Source: Ammoniphilus resinae (GTDB lineage: Bacteria > Bacillota > Bacilli > Aneurinibacillales > RAOX-1). Taken from it: DNA of 64,000 nucleotides. The DNA lies in assembly GCF_017873965.1 (NCBI RefSeq), contig NZ_JAGGKT010000002.1, forward strand, positions 348,312 to 412,311. Reading direction: 5' to 3'. A program made the translations under genes and the position numbers. The stretch's first letter is position 1, and every line of letters begins with the position of its first letter. This document shows positions 1 through 6,911 of this stretch, piece by piece. The notes under the pieces were generated by a model that did no database searches, was not told the DNA's origin, and was given only the letters and a program-made list of their open reading frames with translations.

Positions 1-212
1 AAATCTCGGATACAGGGAACGGGATTCCTCCTGAAGTAATGGAAAGGATTTTTGACCCATTCTTTACTTCGAAAAAAAATGGAACAGGCCTCGGACTTGT
101 CGTTTGCAAAAGAATTCTGGATATGTATGGAGGAACTATTTCTATTACAGGTACTTCCGAAAAAGGAACAAGTGTTGGAATCACTTTACCGCTTACTAAA
201 GAGAAGGATTAA
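1..212 (+). CDS. Sensor histidine kinase, C-terminal end (partial)
   Basis: The gene enters from the left edge; the frame begins with the codon at base 3 and stops at TAA 210-212. About 69 residues remain, all from the HATPase_c ATP-binding domain: G1 box DTGNGIP, F box FDPFFTSK and G2 box GTGLGL are visible in order, ending with the usual GTSVGITLPL strand. The protein phosphorylates its own histidine and passes the phosphate to a response regulator. The sensor part and any partner lie outside the window, so the signal cannot be guessed. Confidence 0.93.
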   Translation, partial: ISDTGNGIPPEVMERIFDPFFTSKKNGTGLGLVVCKRILDMYGGTISITGTSEKGTSVGITLPLTKEKD

Positions 213-285
213 AAGGACAACCCACAAACTGGCCTTTTTATCGCAGATCATAGATTTCCTGTCCACGTACCTTCTTGGGCTGTCA

Positions 286-476
286 AATAACGGAAAAAAT
301 TTTCCCTTATTCATATTTCTAATCTTAAATATGGGCAAATAGCGGAAAATTTTTCCGTACTTATGGAAAATTCCCCTCAAAACAGTCTAATTTAACCGTT
401 TTAACGGAAATTTTTTCCGCTATTGCATCCAATTTCCTTAGATTATTACCTTTAACGGAACTATTTTCCGTTATTC
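286..476. repeat. Array of four phased CGGAA...TTCCG palindromes
   Basis: Four imperfect palindromes of the form (A)TARCGGAA-A/T-TTCCGYTAT are centred at about 298, 350, 412 and 463. Spacing between centres is 51, 62 and 51 bp. The last one runs into the 3' end of the DUF2330 gene and supplies its stop codon. The same family recurs at 6051-6181 and 25124-25302. Apart from these palindromes I see nothing in the 212-461 gap. Confidence 0.85.
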
Positions 477-1741
477 AAATTTCCCCGCCTATACCATTCA
501 AAGATAAACCCACCAAAAATTCCCCCGACGATCACAAACTGGCTAATCATAAGCAATGATTCATCCTTATAGTAGAGCATTAGCAAAAAAGCCCCCACGG
601 CATGCAAAACAAGAAAAGTTTGGACGGCACGGATAAAAGAGAATTTGGCTGTAATCCAAATGAAACCTAGCAAACTGATCATGACCGGCAGTAATTTTCC
701 AAGCCAAGGGTTTTCGAACAAAGCAGCCAGCATGAACTGTGGAATCAAAAACAGAAACATTGTACCGCCGAAAAGCAACGTTCCTAAGAGTGATAGATAA
801 TCCATCACAGTCATTTTCCCACTGCCTACATCCTTCAGATTGGAATCCTCAACAACCATTAAGTCATCTTGGATTTGATCAGCCTGAAGAATTCCATCCC
901 ATTTGCTGACATAAATATCACTTTTCCCTCCAGCTAGAGTTCTATTTACTGTTTCTTGTTTTATTAACTCTCCACCGTATCGCTGGGTTAAAAGGGTGCG
1001 AAATGTGGAATCAGGCGCCAATCTTTCTTTCCCAATCAAGTAAAGAGTTAAGGGAATTGTTTTTTGGGGACTCAACCCACCCTCGCGGTTAAATGCAGCA
1101 ATCTGAATGGGGTAAACCGGCTTCTCAGTTTTAAAAGTAAATTCTACAGGCTTAATCTCCCCTTCTTCTTTTTGTTCCCCTACATTCTCAACATCCATGA
1201 GGACAAAATACCACCCTTTTTGGATATAGTTCTCTATAACAAGGCTGTCCACCCAAGGAAGTGTGAACTTGTTTTCTTTTGCCCAAACCTTCAACGATTG
1301 CGTATCCTTTGCCTGTATGGTGACTGTGCGATAAATACCCACTTGCTTTTCTTGGATAACCGATACCCCGGACCCGGCAGGACTACCCTCTTTATTCCCT
1401 GTAGTCCCAGGAAAACGAGGCAATGAAGCCTTTTCCTTCAAATTCTTTTTATATTCGGTCACTCTTCCGAGCGATTCAAAAAGCGCCCAAGATGCCTCTT
1501 CAATCTTAGGGGGTGATGGAAAAGGCATGACCCAACCAAAAGAATTAACCTTCCCCTCATTGACTTGGTAGCTCATCTTCACAGCAAGTATTTCTGATCG
1601 ATTGGATTGATCCCAATAAAGGGCTGCCAACATATGCTCTGATCTTACATTTGTCTCAGAATCAGAGACCAAAACACCACATGCCACGGCTTGGTTTGCC
1701 CAGATAAAAAAGGAGATGAAAATCCCCATCCATATTTTCAA
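461..1741 (-). CDS. Secreted/membrane-anchored DUF2330 domain protein
   Basis: About 426 residues. A signal peptide (MKIWMGIFISFFIWANQAVA) is followed directly by Cys-Gly, then a long extracytoplasmic region typical of DUF2330 (VRSEHMLAALYWD and FGWVMPFPSPP segments), and three or four membrane segments near the C-terminus. Function of the family is unknown. I chose the TTG at 1739-1741 because AAAGGAGGGG lies just upstream; an in-frame TTG at 1757-1759 precedes that ribosome site and is unlikely. The last codons and the TAG stop come from a CGGAA palindrome (see 286-476), so the repeat has probably rewritten the C-terminus. Confidence 0.8.
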   Translation of the reverse strand: MKIWMGIFISFFIWANQAVACGVLVSDSETNVRSEHMLAALYWDQSNRSEILAVKMSYQVNEGKVNSFGWVMPFPSPPKIEEASWALFESLGRVTEYKKNLKEKASLPRFPGTTGNKEGSPAGSGVSVIQEKQVGIYRTVTIQAKDTQSLKVWAKENKFTLPWVDSLVIENYIQKGWYFVLMDVENVGEQKEEGEIKPVEFTFKTEKPVYPIQIAAFNREGGLSPQKTIPLTLYLIGKERLAPDSTFRTLLTQRYGGELIKQETVNRTLAGGKSDIYVSKWDGILQADQIQDDLMVVEDSNLKDVGSGKMTVMDYLSLLGTLLFGGTMFLFLIPQFMLAALFENPWLGKLLPVMISLLGFIWITAKFSFIRAVQTFLVLHAVGAFLLMLYYKDESLLMISQFVIVGGIFGGFIFEWYRRGNLNNGK

Positions 1742-1835
1742 CTTCTCCCCTCCTTTCAAACCCGTTTAACTCTTTTGACGTATTTAAGCCCAAAGGGGTT
1801 TCAACTGAAAATAGATAAATGCAAATTCCTTAGTA

Positions 1836-1877
1836 ACAAAAAAGGACTTCTGAAGGCAATTGCCTCCGGAAGTCCTT
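1836..1877 (-). terminator. Intrinsic terminator after the first YjcZ-like gene
   Basis: AAGGACTTC pairs with GAAGTCCTT around an inner GGCAATTGCC palindrome. Read on the minus strand it ends in a T-run and lies directly downstream of the stop at 1885. Confidence 0.8.
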
Positions 1878-1884
1878 ATCTCGC

Positions 1885-1980
1885 TTAATCTTCCCCTGCT
1901 CCGATAATCACAAGAAGAATAAACAGAACCAAAACGATGACGAAGAAATCATTATCAAAAACCCCTGAAAAGCTGCTCAT
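1885..1980 (-). CDS. YjcZ-family tiny membrane protein
   Basis: 31 residues: MSSFSGVFDNDFF, a hydrophobic run (VIVLVLFILLVII) and the end GAGED. This is the pattern of the YjcZ 'tiny transmembrane' sporulation family: a short polar head, one membrane helix and a glycine-rich tail. Members are usually made in the mother cell or forespore late in sporulation; their exact role is unknown. A near-identical paralog is at 2032-2127 and a third at 42608-42703. Confidence 0.85.
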   Translation of the reverse strand: MSSFSGVFDNDFFVIVLVLFILLVIIGAGED

Positions 1981-2031
1981 AGATAGATTAACACTCCTTT
2001 AAATTGTTTTTACCATGTTCATATGAATGAA

Positions 2032-2127
2032 TTAATCTTCACCAGCACCGACAATTACAAGCAGGATGAAAAGAACCAGAATGATCAAGAAACCTTCATC
2101 ATTAAATAGTCCAGAAAAGCTACTCAT
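2032..2127 (-). CDS. YjcZ-family tiny membrane protein (tandem paralog)
   Basis: 31 residues: MSSFSGLFNDEGF, hydrophobic LIILVLFILLVIV, tail GAGED. It shares about 24 of 31 residues with the product of 1885-1980, so the pair is a recent tandem duplication. AAAGGGAG sits 7-9 bases before the ATG. Both genes point the same way with a 51-bp gap and are probably transcribed together. The sporulation link is from family knowledge, not from anything seen in the promoter. Confidence 0.85.
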   Translation of the reverse strand: MSSFSGLFNDEGFLIILVLFILLVIVGAGED

Positions 2128-2256
2128 AGTGAAACACTCCCTTTGAGTTTTTTTCTTACAAGATATACATATGTATTACCCCTCTTGTGTGGGTGGGCGT
2201 TTGCCCCATACCTGTGTAAAATGGGCTCCTGCCCGATCAAATATCGCTTGAGGAAA

Positions 2257-2285
2257 TGGACAAACAAGTCGAATAGAGATATAAT
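2257..2285 (+). promoter_or_regulatory. Sigma-A-type promoter
   Basis: TGGACA at 2257-2262 and TATAAT at 2280-2285 are separated by exactly 17 bp, 40 bp before the ATG of the gene at 2326. Confidence 0.7.
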
Positions 2286-2325
2286 ATAATCCTTATAAGG
2301 AAAATTCCTGAAAAGGTGGTTTCTT

Positions 2326-2598
2326 ATGGAAATCAAACACTTTCAATCAGCCAGTGAAGAAAAGGAATTTCGTCAAATTAAAGAAGTGCTTCCACAAGTG
2401 AAATTGAAAGCAGACTATAACCGTGAGATTTTAGATATCGGGGTGGAGATACCATTCGGGAATCAGATCTTCATTCTGCTTAAAGGGGAACAGACTAATC
2501 ATTGCTATGAATTGATTACCCCTGATTGCCGATTTTATGAGGGGTTGCGAACATTGACAGAGGTTTTGGAAAAGTTGCAGATAGAAATAAAAGGGTAA
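2326..2598 (+). CDS. Small conserved-looking hypothetical protein
   Basis: 90 residues, soluble, no signal peptide or membrane helix; charged helical start (EEKEFRQIKEVLPQVKLK) followed by alternating strands. AAGGTGG lies 8 bases before the ATG and a clear sigma-A promoter is at 2257-2285, so it is very likely expressed. I do not recognise a family. It precedes the Spo0E-like gene in the same direction, but a 110-bp gap argues for separate transcription. Confidence 0.65.
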   Translation: MEIKHFQSASEEKEFRQIKEVLPQVKLKADYNREILDIGVEIPFGNQIFILLKGEQTNHCYELITPDCRFYEGLRTLTEVLEKLQIEIKG

Positions 2599-2709
2599 TG
2601 TGTCGATATTCGTCACGAAATGACGAGTGAAAAAGGTCGAAAATAGGTGGATTTTCCGTTACTATAAACTAGTATGATGTTTATTACAGTAAAGGAAGAA
2701 GGCGTTACA

Positions 2710-2880
2710 GTGATATCAGAACTTAACATAGAATGTGAAATACAAAGATTAAAAGAACAGCTTGAATTGACTGCTAAAGAAAATAACTATAATTTTCAAC
2801 ACCCGCAAGTGATTGACCTTAGTCAAAAGTTGGACAAGCTAATCACCCTAGTCATGAGGAACCGTTGGCATAATACTTAA
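2710..2880 (+). CDS. Spo0E-type aspartyl-phosphate phosphatase
   Basis: 56 residues. The family hallmark is present: a first helix (IECEIQRLKEQLELTA), a turn, then LSQKLDKLI, matching the SQxLD motif of Spo0E/YisI/YnzD proteins. These small helical hairpins remove the phosphate from Spo0A~P and so delay sporulation. I chose GTG at 2710 because AAGGAAGAAGG lies 7 bases upstream; an ATG at 2674 lacks a ribosome site. Which response regulator this copy acts on cannot be read from the sequence. Confidence 0.85.
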   Translation: MISELNIECEIQRLKEQLELTAKENNYNFQHPQVIDLSQKLDKLITLVMRNRWHNT

Positions 2881-2890
2881 TTGCTCCGCA

Positions 2891-3403
2891 TTATACCAAT
2901 TCTTGCCGCCCCTTTTTATAAATAAATATATTGTAACCAATAAAATAGGTGATCATCATAAAGATAAACAATCCGGAAATTGGGTCAATCATTATTGTTG
3001 GCAAGAGATCTGGATTGGGAGTTTGACCTTTCTGATATTCCAGCAAGTGGGTAAGACTTTGGATCGTTGGAATTTTCATCACTGCACGAACCAAAACAAT
3101 AACAAGAATAATAAAACTGATATACGGACTATTCTTATAATAAAGCCCATCATTTTTCACATAAAACCGTGTATGTTTAACCGATAAGGTAAGAAATGCT
3201 AACCCTATAAGGCATCCCAATCCAGCAAAAAAAAGAAACTTTTGATCAAATGGACGAATGATAACGAGAACTAACATCGTGAACAGTAACAAAACCAAGC
3301 GCATGCAGATTGTGACCGGTCGATAAATCTGCATCCCAACCGCCCGTTTTACTTTTCGGTAAATCACAAAACCGAGTAAGATGAGAAACAACCAAAAGAA
3401 CAT
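2891..3403 (-). CDS. CcdC/DUF1453-like integral membrane protein
   Basis: 170 residues with about five membrane helices. A YRKVKRAVGMQIYRP loop after the first helix and a HTRFYVKNDGLYYK loop near the middle resemble the DUF1453/CcdC family, whose biochemical role is not settled. Start at the ATG 3401-3403 preceded by GGGGAGGGG; an upstream in-frame start would add 20 residues without a ribosome site. It lies 61 bp downstream of ecsB and reads the same way, so it may be the last gene of the ecs operon. Confidence 0.6.
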   Translation of the reverse strand: MFFWLFLILLGFVIYRKVKRAVGMQIYRPVTICMRLVLLLFTMLVLVIIRPFDQKFLFFAGLGCLIGLAFLTLSVKHTRFYVKNDGLYYKNSPYISFIILVIVLVRAVMKIPTIQSLTHLLEYQKGQTPNPDLLPTIMIDPISGLFIFMMITYFIGYNIFIYKKGRQELV

Positions 3404-3464
3404 TAAATCCCCTCCCCTATATAATAAGAACCAGGACGTCGAAATGATTCTTATCCTGGTCACC

Positions 3465-4670
3465 TCATAGATGAATTCTTATTTTTTTTCTAATCCCAAC
3501 GTATACCCACCCCGCGAGAAAGAACATGCCAACTAACCATAGTAGACCTCCTTTCCCAAACCCTTGAGACCATAAAGTCACAATCGACATCGCTGTTATG
3601 TGTATTGTTAATAAAACAAACAGCGTTCTTAAAAAACCATCTTCTCTACTTCTCAATGGAAGAGGGTAGAGATGGAACCAGAAAGAATCCAATCGTGGCC
3701 ATACTTGATAAAGCTGAAATCCATTAAGCAAAAGAGCTAGGACAGATATAAGCAATGAAATATAAAGCGGAACATGCCAAAACATCAAAGCTGTGCTAAT
3801 CATGGTGAGTCTGATATAAGGATAGAATACCTCTTTTTCCCGGACTAACGATTTTAGATAGAAGTAAAAATAGGTAGATCTCGGTTGATATGGCAATCGA
3901 AGAAACTGAAAGCGGAGATTTCTTCTATGCGCCATTGTCGTTTGTTGCTCTGGTGTTTCCATGAACCAGTGTATGTAGGAGTAAAATGATGTTTTTTTCT
4001 TCCTTTCCACTTGGAGCAAGAAAGTCCAGTTATAGTTCTCTTCTTTTCCTTTCCTCCAAGAAAGAAAAGCAATGATGAAGAGGACAGTCAGATCCACAAC
4101 CCAATAAAGTGGAATCACCTGAAAGATTTGCAAACAAACGATAAGATTCAAAAGAAAACGGATCATTTTATATCCAAACAGTAATAATGGCTGCTGAGCC
4201 CTCATTTCCTGCCTTGCAAGGATTAAATTCCACAACAAGAGAACCAAAAGTGGGATCAAAAAAGGCAGGATTTGCCCGCTACCAGCTAGGTAGATCCCTA
4301 AAAGTGGTGAAAGCAGTGCTAGGAAGGCAAGCAATTGAATGGAATAAATGAAGAAACTGTAGATCACGGCCTTGCGAAAATAGGTTCCCATTTGGTGGTG
4401 AACAGGGCGCAAGAAGATTAGGTCTGCTTCTTCAAGAAATGTCCGTGGCCGACTGCGTGCGAGTAACCAGGCAAGAAAAAACGAGAGAATCCAACCTAGC
4501 GGGAAGCTGCTAGGCAACTGTCTTGTTAAATACTGGTATAAAAAAGCCAATCCGATGAGCAACAGAATTGGAAAGTAAACATACCCCATGACAATGATCC
4601 GCAGGTAGCGCATTGCATCTTCCCAGAAGCCCCATAGGCGCTTTTTCCACAATTGATTTAAATCAGCCAT
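3465..4670 (-). CDS. ecsB: ABC transporter permease EcsB
   Basis: 401 residues, polytopic. The N-terminal segment (NQLWKKRLWGFWEDAMRYLR) and the LLARSRPRTFLEEADLIFLRP loop after the second helix are characteristic of EcsB. In Bacillus subtilis the EcsAB transporter affects secretion, competence, sporulation and regulated intramembrane proteolysis; its substrate is debated. The start overlaps the end of ecsA by 8 bp, indicating translational coupling. A hit gene, often beside ecsA, is not present here. Confidence 0.9.
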   Translation of the reverse strand: MADLNQLWKKRLWGFWEDAMRYLRIIVMGYVYFPILLLIGLAFLYQYLTRQLPSSFPLGWILSFFLAWLLARSRPRTFLEEADLIFLRPVHHQMGTYFRKAVIYSFFIYSIQLLAFLALLSPLLGIYLAGSGQILPFLIPLLVLLLWNLILARQEMRAQQPLLLFGYKMIRFLLNLIVCLQIFQVIPLYWVVDLTVLFIIAFLSWRKGKEENYNWTFLLQVERKKKTSFYSYIHWFMETPEQQTTMAHRRNLRFQFLRLPYQPRSTYFYFYLKSLVREKEVFYPYIRLTMISTALMFWHVPLYISLLISVLALLLNGFQLYQVWPRLDSFWFHLYPLPLRSREDGFLRTLFVLLTIHITAMSIVTLWSQGFGKGGLLWLVGMFFLAGWVYVGIRKKIRIHL

Positions 4671-5412
4671 TTCTTTGCACCTCTGTCACCGTTAGGAAGA
4701 TATCCTCTAAAGAAGCCCTTTCCATACCTGTTTGTTGACGTAAATCAGCGAGCGTCCCCCGAAGTACGACCCTTCCTTCATGTAAAAGGATCAGCCGATC
4801 ACAGTACTGCTCTGCTGTAGCTAAAATATGGGTGGACATCAAAATGCTGGCCCCTTCTCTTTTTTTCTTTTCGAGCATTTGCAGGAGCGACTGAATCCCC
4901 CTGGGATCAAGACCAACGAAAGGTTCATCGACAATATACAATGCGGGATCAGTTAAAAAAGCATTGATAATCATCAGTTTCTGCTTCATCCCTTTCGAAA
5001 AGGTGGAAGGAAACCAGTTCACCATCCTTTCCATGCGAAACTCCTGTAAAAGCTCCTTTGCCCGTTTTTCAAAATCAGACTGATTAAGCTGATAGGCCAT
5101 CGCCGTTAATTCAAGATGTTCCCATAAGGTTAAATGCTCATAAAACAATGGAGTTTCAGGGATATAGGACATCCTTGAGGCATATTCCGCAGGGGAATCC
5201 TTTCGTTTCATTCCTCCCAGTAAAATCGTGCCTTCAAAGGGATCCAACAGTCCCAATATATGCTTAATCGTAGTACTCTTCCCCGCTCCATTCAGGCCAA
5301 TCAGCCCTACCATTTCATGTGACTGAATATCGATCGAGACCCGGTGCAGGACAGGTTTTCCTTTCATATAACCACCGGTTATCTCCTGAACTTGCAAAAC
5401 TGGATGTCCCAT
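4663..5412 (-). CDS. ecsA: ABC transporter ATP-binding protein EcsA
   Basis: 249 residues. Walker A GLNGAGKST (about residue 39), signature FSKGMKQKL and Walker B-like ALYIVDEPFVGLD are all present. The protein powers EcsB. The frame is open further upstream, but the ATG at 5410-5412 has GAGGAG seven bases before it and gives the usual EcsA length (about 247). Expressed with ecsB, which it overlaps by 8 bp. Confidence 0.92.
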   Translation of the reverse strand: MGHPVLQVQEITGGYMKGKPVLHRVSIDIQSHEMVGLIGLNGAGKSTTIKHILGLLDPFEGTILLGGMKRKDSPAEYASRMSYIPETPLFYEHLTLWEHLELTAMAYQLNQSDFEKRAKELLQEFRMERMVNWFPSTFSKGMKQKLMIINAFLTDPALYIVDEPFVGLDPRGIQSLLQMLEKKKREGASILMSTHILATAEQYCDRLILLHEGRVVLRGTLADLRQQTGMERASLEDIFLTVTEVQRNG

Positions 5413-5493
5413 TCCACTCCTCTTTTCTTCTAACGATAATCTTATTGTACCTGAGGGATATTTTTTGAGCAATTCGGTCAACAGCATGAAAAG

Positions 5494-5516
5494 AACCCCT
5501 CATGCTAAGAGGGGTT
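5494..5516 (-). terminator. Intrinsic terminator between fxsA and ecsA
   Basis: AACCCCTC and GAGGGGTT form a perfect 8-bp stem with a short loop; on the minus strand it is followed by a T-rich stretch. It separates fxsA from the ecs operon. Confidence 0.75.
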
Positions 5517-5559
5517 TGTGTGCGTAGCCAATATAGTATTTTTTACAATGGTCTCACTA

Positions 5560-5964
5560 CTACCTTCTCCACCAGTTCCCTCCATGTATTACAAAACGTC
5601 CATTTTGGAAATTTTTCCATAACCACTTAATCAAAAGAAGCTTAAATATTCCCCTTGTTGTAGGGATTAAGCACAAAAAGCCAATTAGATCTGTGAAGAA
5701 TCCAGGAGTAAGCAACAGTAACCCACCAGCTAATATCACAACCCCGTCCAGCAAGGCATCACCTGGAATACCTCCGTGCTGCAGTTCTCTAATGGTACGT
5801 TGCCAGACTTGCAAACCTTGTCTCTTAGCTAACCAGGCACCTAGCATACCTGTGAAGATGATCATGAATAAAGTGGGTAACCAACCAAACGCTTTTCCAG
5901 CAGTGATCAGCCCCCAAATTTCCATGGTGGGTATGATAATTAGAATAGCAATTAATATTTTCAT
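5560..5964 (-). CDS. fxsA: FxsA family membrane protein
   Basis: 134 residues. The family pattern is clear: an N-terminal helix ending in IPTMEIWGL, a second helix, the LAKRQGLQVWQRT loop, then GGIPGDALLDGVVILAGGLLLLTPGFFTD, the strongest FxsA signature. FxsA overproduction in E. coli relieves exclusion of phage T7 by the F plasmid; its ordinary role is unknown. A terminator follows at 5494. Confidence 0.9.
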   Translation of the reverse strand: MKILIAILIIIPTMEIWGLITAGKAFGWLPTLFMIIFTGMLGAWLAKRQGLQVWQRTIRELQHGGIPGDALLDGVVILAGGLLLLTPGFFTDLIGFLCLIPTTRGIFKLLLIKWLWKNFQNGRFVIHGGNWWRR

Positions 5965-6050
5965 AGATTCTCACCCCTGTTCTTCTTTTCTTTCATCTTA
6001 ACAAAGGTTAGACAAAGAAAACAATCACAGACATGAGGCATTTAGAAATA

Positions 6051-6181
6051 AAGGAAGATCTTTCCGTTATTCATGGTTTTGATGGTAGCTTCAACCAAAT
6101 AACGGAAGAATGTTCCGTCACCCTTATTGGAAACGCTTGCATACGGTGAAATACAATTATAACGGAAAATTCCGTTATTTA
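6051..6181. repeat. Second cluster of CGGAA...TTCCG palindromes
   Basis: Three palindromic sites with centres near 6059 (AAGGAAGATCTTTCC), 6110 (AACGGAAGAATGTTCCGT) and 6168 (AACGGAAAATTCCGTT), spaced 51 and about 59 bp. The last abuts the stop of the gene at 6183. Same family as 286-476 and 25124-25302. Confidence 0.75.
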
Positions 6182-6182
6182 G

Positions 6183-6386
6183 CTAGACGGCTTCCTCGGC
6201 CCGATGTAATTGGGTTGAAGCAGTAGCTAGAATCAAAGTATCGCGAATTTTAATCAAACCATTTCCAGCACAATGTTCGGCCTCGCTCAAGATGAGTTCT
6301 GTTGTCGTATTTAATAAGGCAGCAAGCTCTTCCGCTTCAACGATTCCCAAATTCCAAACAGTGTCTAAAAACTCCATTCTGAACAC
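6183..6386 (-). CDS. Small hypothetical protein, possible mini winged helix
   Basis: 67 residues. The GTG at 6384-6386 has AGGAGGA seven bases before it, a very good ribosome site. Predicted helices (VEAEELAALLNTTTELILSE) followed by GNGLIKIRDTLILATA look like helix-turn-helix plus a beta hairpin, i.e. a minimal winged helix, but I know no named family. The 3' end touches a palindrome of the CGGAA family. Confidence 0.6.
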   Translation of the reverse strand: MFRMEFLDTVWNLGIVEAEELAALLNTTTELILSEAEHCAGNGLIKIRDTLILATASTQLHRAEEAV

Positions 6387-6615
6387 GTTTGATTCCTCCT
6401 AATAGCTTGTCCTATTTATTCTTAAATTTCACTATAATCGATCCGACATGAAAATGTTGTCATATTTTGCGTCATTTAAAAATTTTTTGCCTATTTTTCC
6501 TAAGATTATGTTGTTTACCCAAACCAGTCCTTTTCTTGTTCCATATAATAATTGAGCTAAAGCTTGGTTTGAAGCGAGCTCTATATTAGATCATCATGAG
6601 AGAGGATGAAGTGGA

Positions 6616-6843
6616 ATGAATTTCAAAAACATGTTGAAGAAAATTAATGAAAAAAGCAAGAAGCCTTGGAGTATGGATAAAGTAAAGTCTATAGCCAAAG
6701 GATATTCAAAAAAGGATTTAAACAAGGGGAAAAACATTGATAGTTTAATTGAGGATGTCGCCAAAGCTGCTGGAATTAAAATTTCCGATGAAAAATTGGC
6801 CGATGTGAAGAATAAGGTCATGAAAAACTTAGGAAAAAAATAA
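6616..6843 (+). CDS. SpoVIF-like small basic sporulation protein
   Basis: 75 residues, lysine-rich. The layout (short helix, SIAKGYSKKDL, SLIEDVAKAAGIKIS, then DEKLADVKNKVMKNL) parallels SpoVIF of Bacillus subtilis, a mother-cell protein needed late in spore coat assembly. Identity is inferred from remembered family pattern and length, so moderate confidence. The 230-bp gap upstream shows no obvious sigma-A promoter, which would fit a sporulation sigma factor, but I did not identify one. Confidence 0.6.
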   Translation: MNFKNMLKKINEKSKKPWSMDKVKSIAKGYSKKDLNKGKNIDSLIEDVAKAAGIKISDEKLADVKNKVMKNLGKK

Positions 6844-6862
6844 GCCCTCCTATACCATCAGC

Positions 6863-6908
6863 AAAAAAAGAGGTCCTAAAAGCACAAAAGCTTGAAGGAC
6901 CTCTTTTT
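6863..6908. terminator. Bidirectional terminator
   Basis: AAAAGAGGTCC pairs with GGACCTCTTTT across an 20-nt loop, with an A-run on one side and a T-run on the other; it serves the converging genes at 6616 and 6912. Confidence 0.85.
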
Positions 6909-6911
6909 TTA

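Noticed and set aside
186-380. 64-codon ORF on the minus strand
   Set aside because: It is created by the CGGAA palindromes and has no ribosome site.
2124-2336. 70-codon ORF on the minus strand
   Set aside because: It overlaps the promoter and start of the gene at 2326 and lacks a ribosome site.
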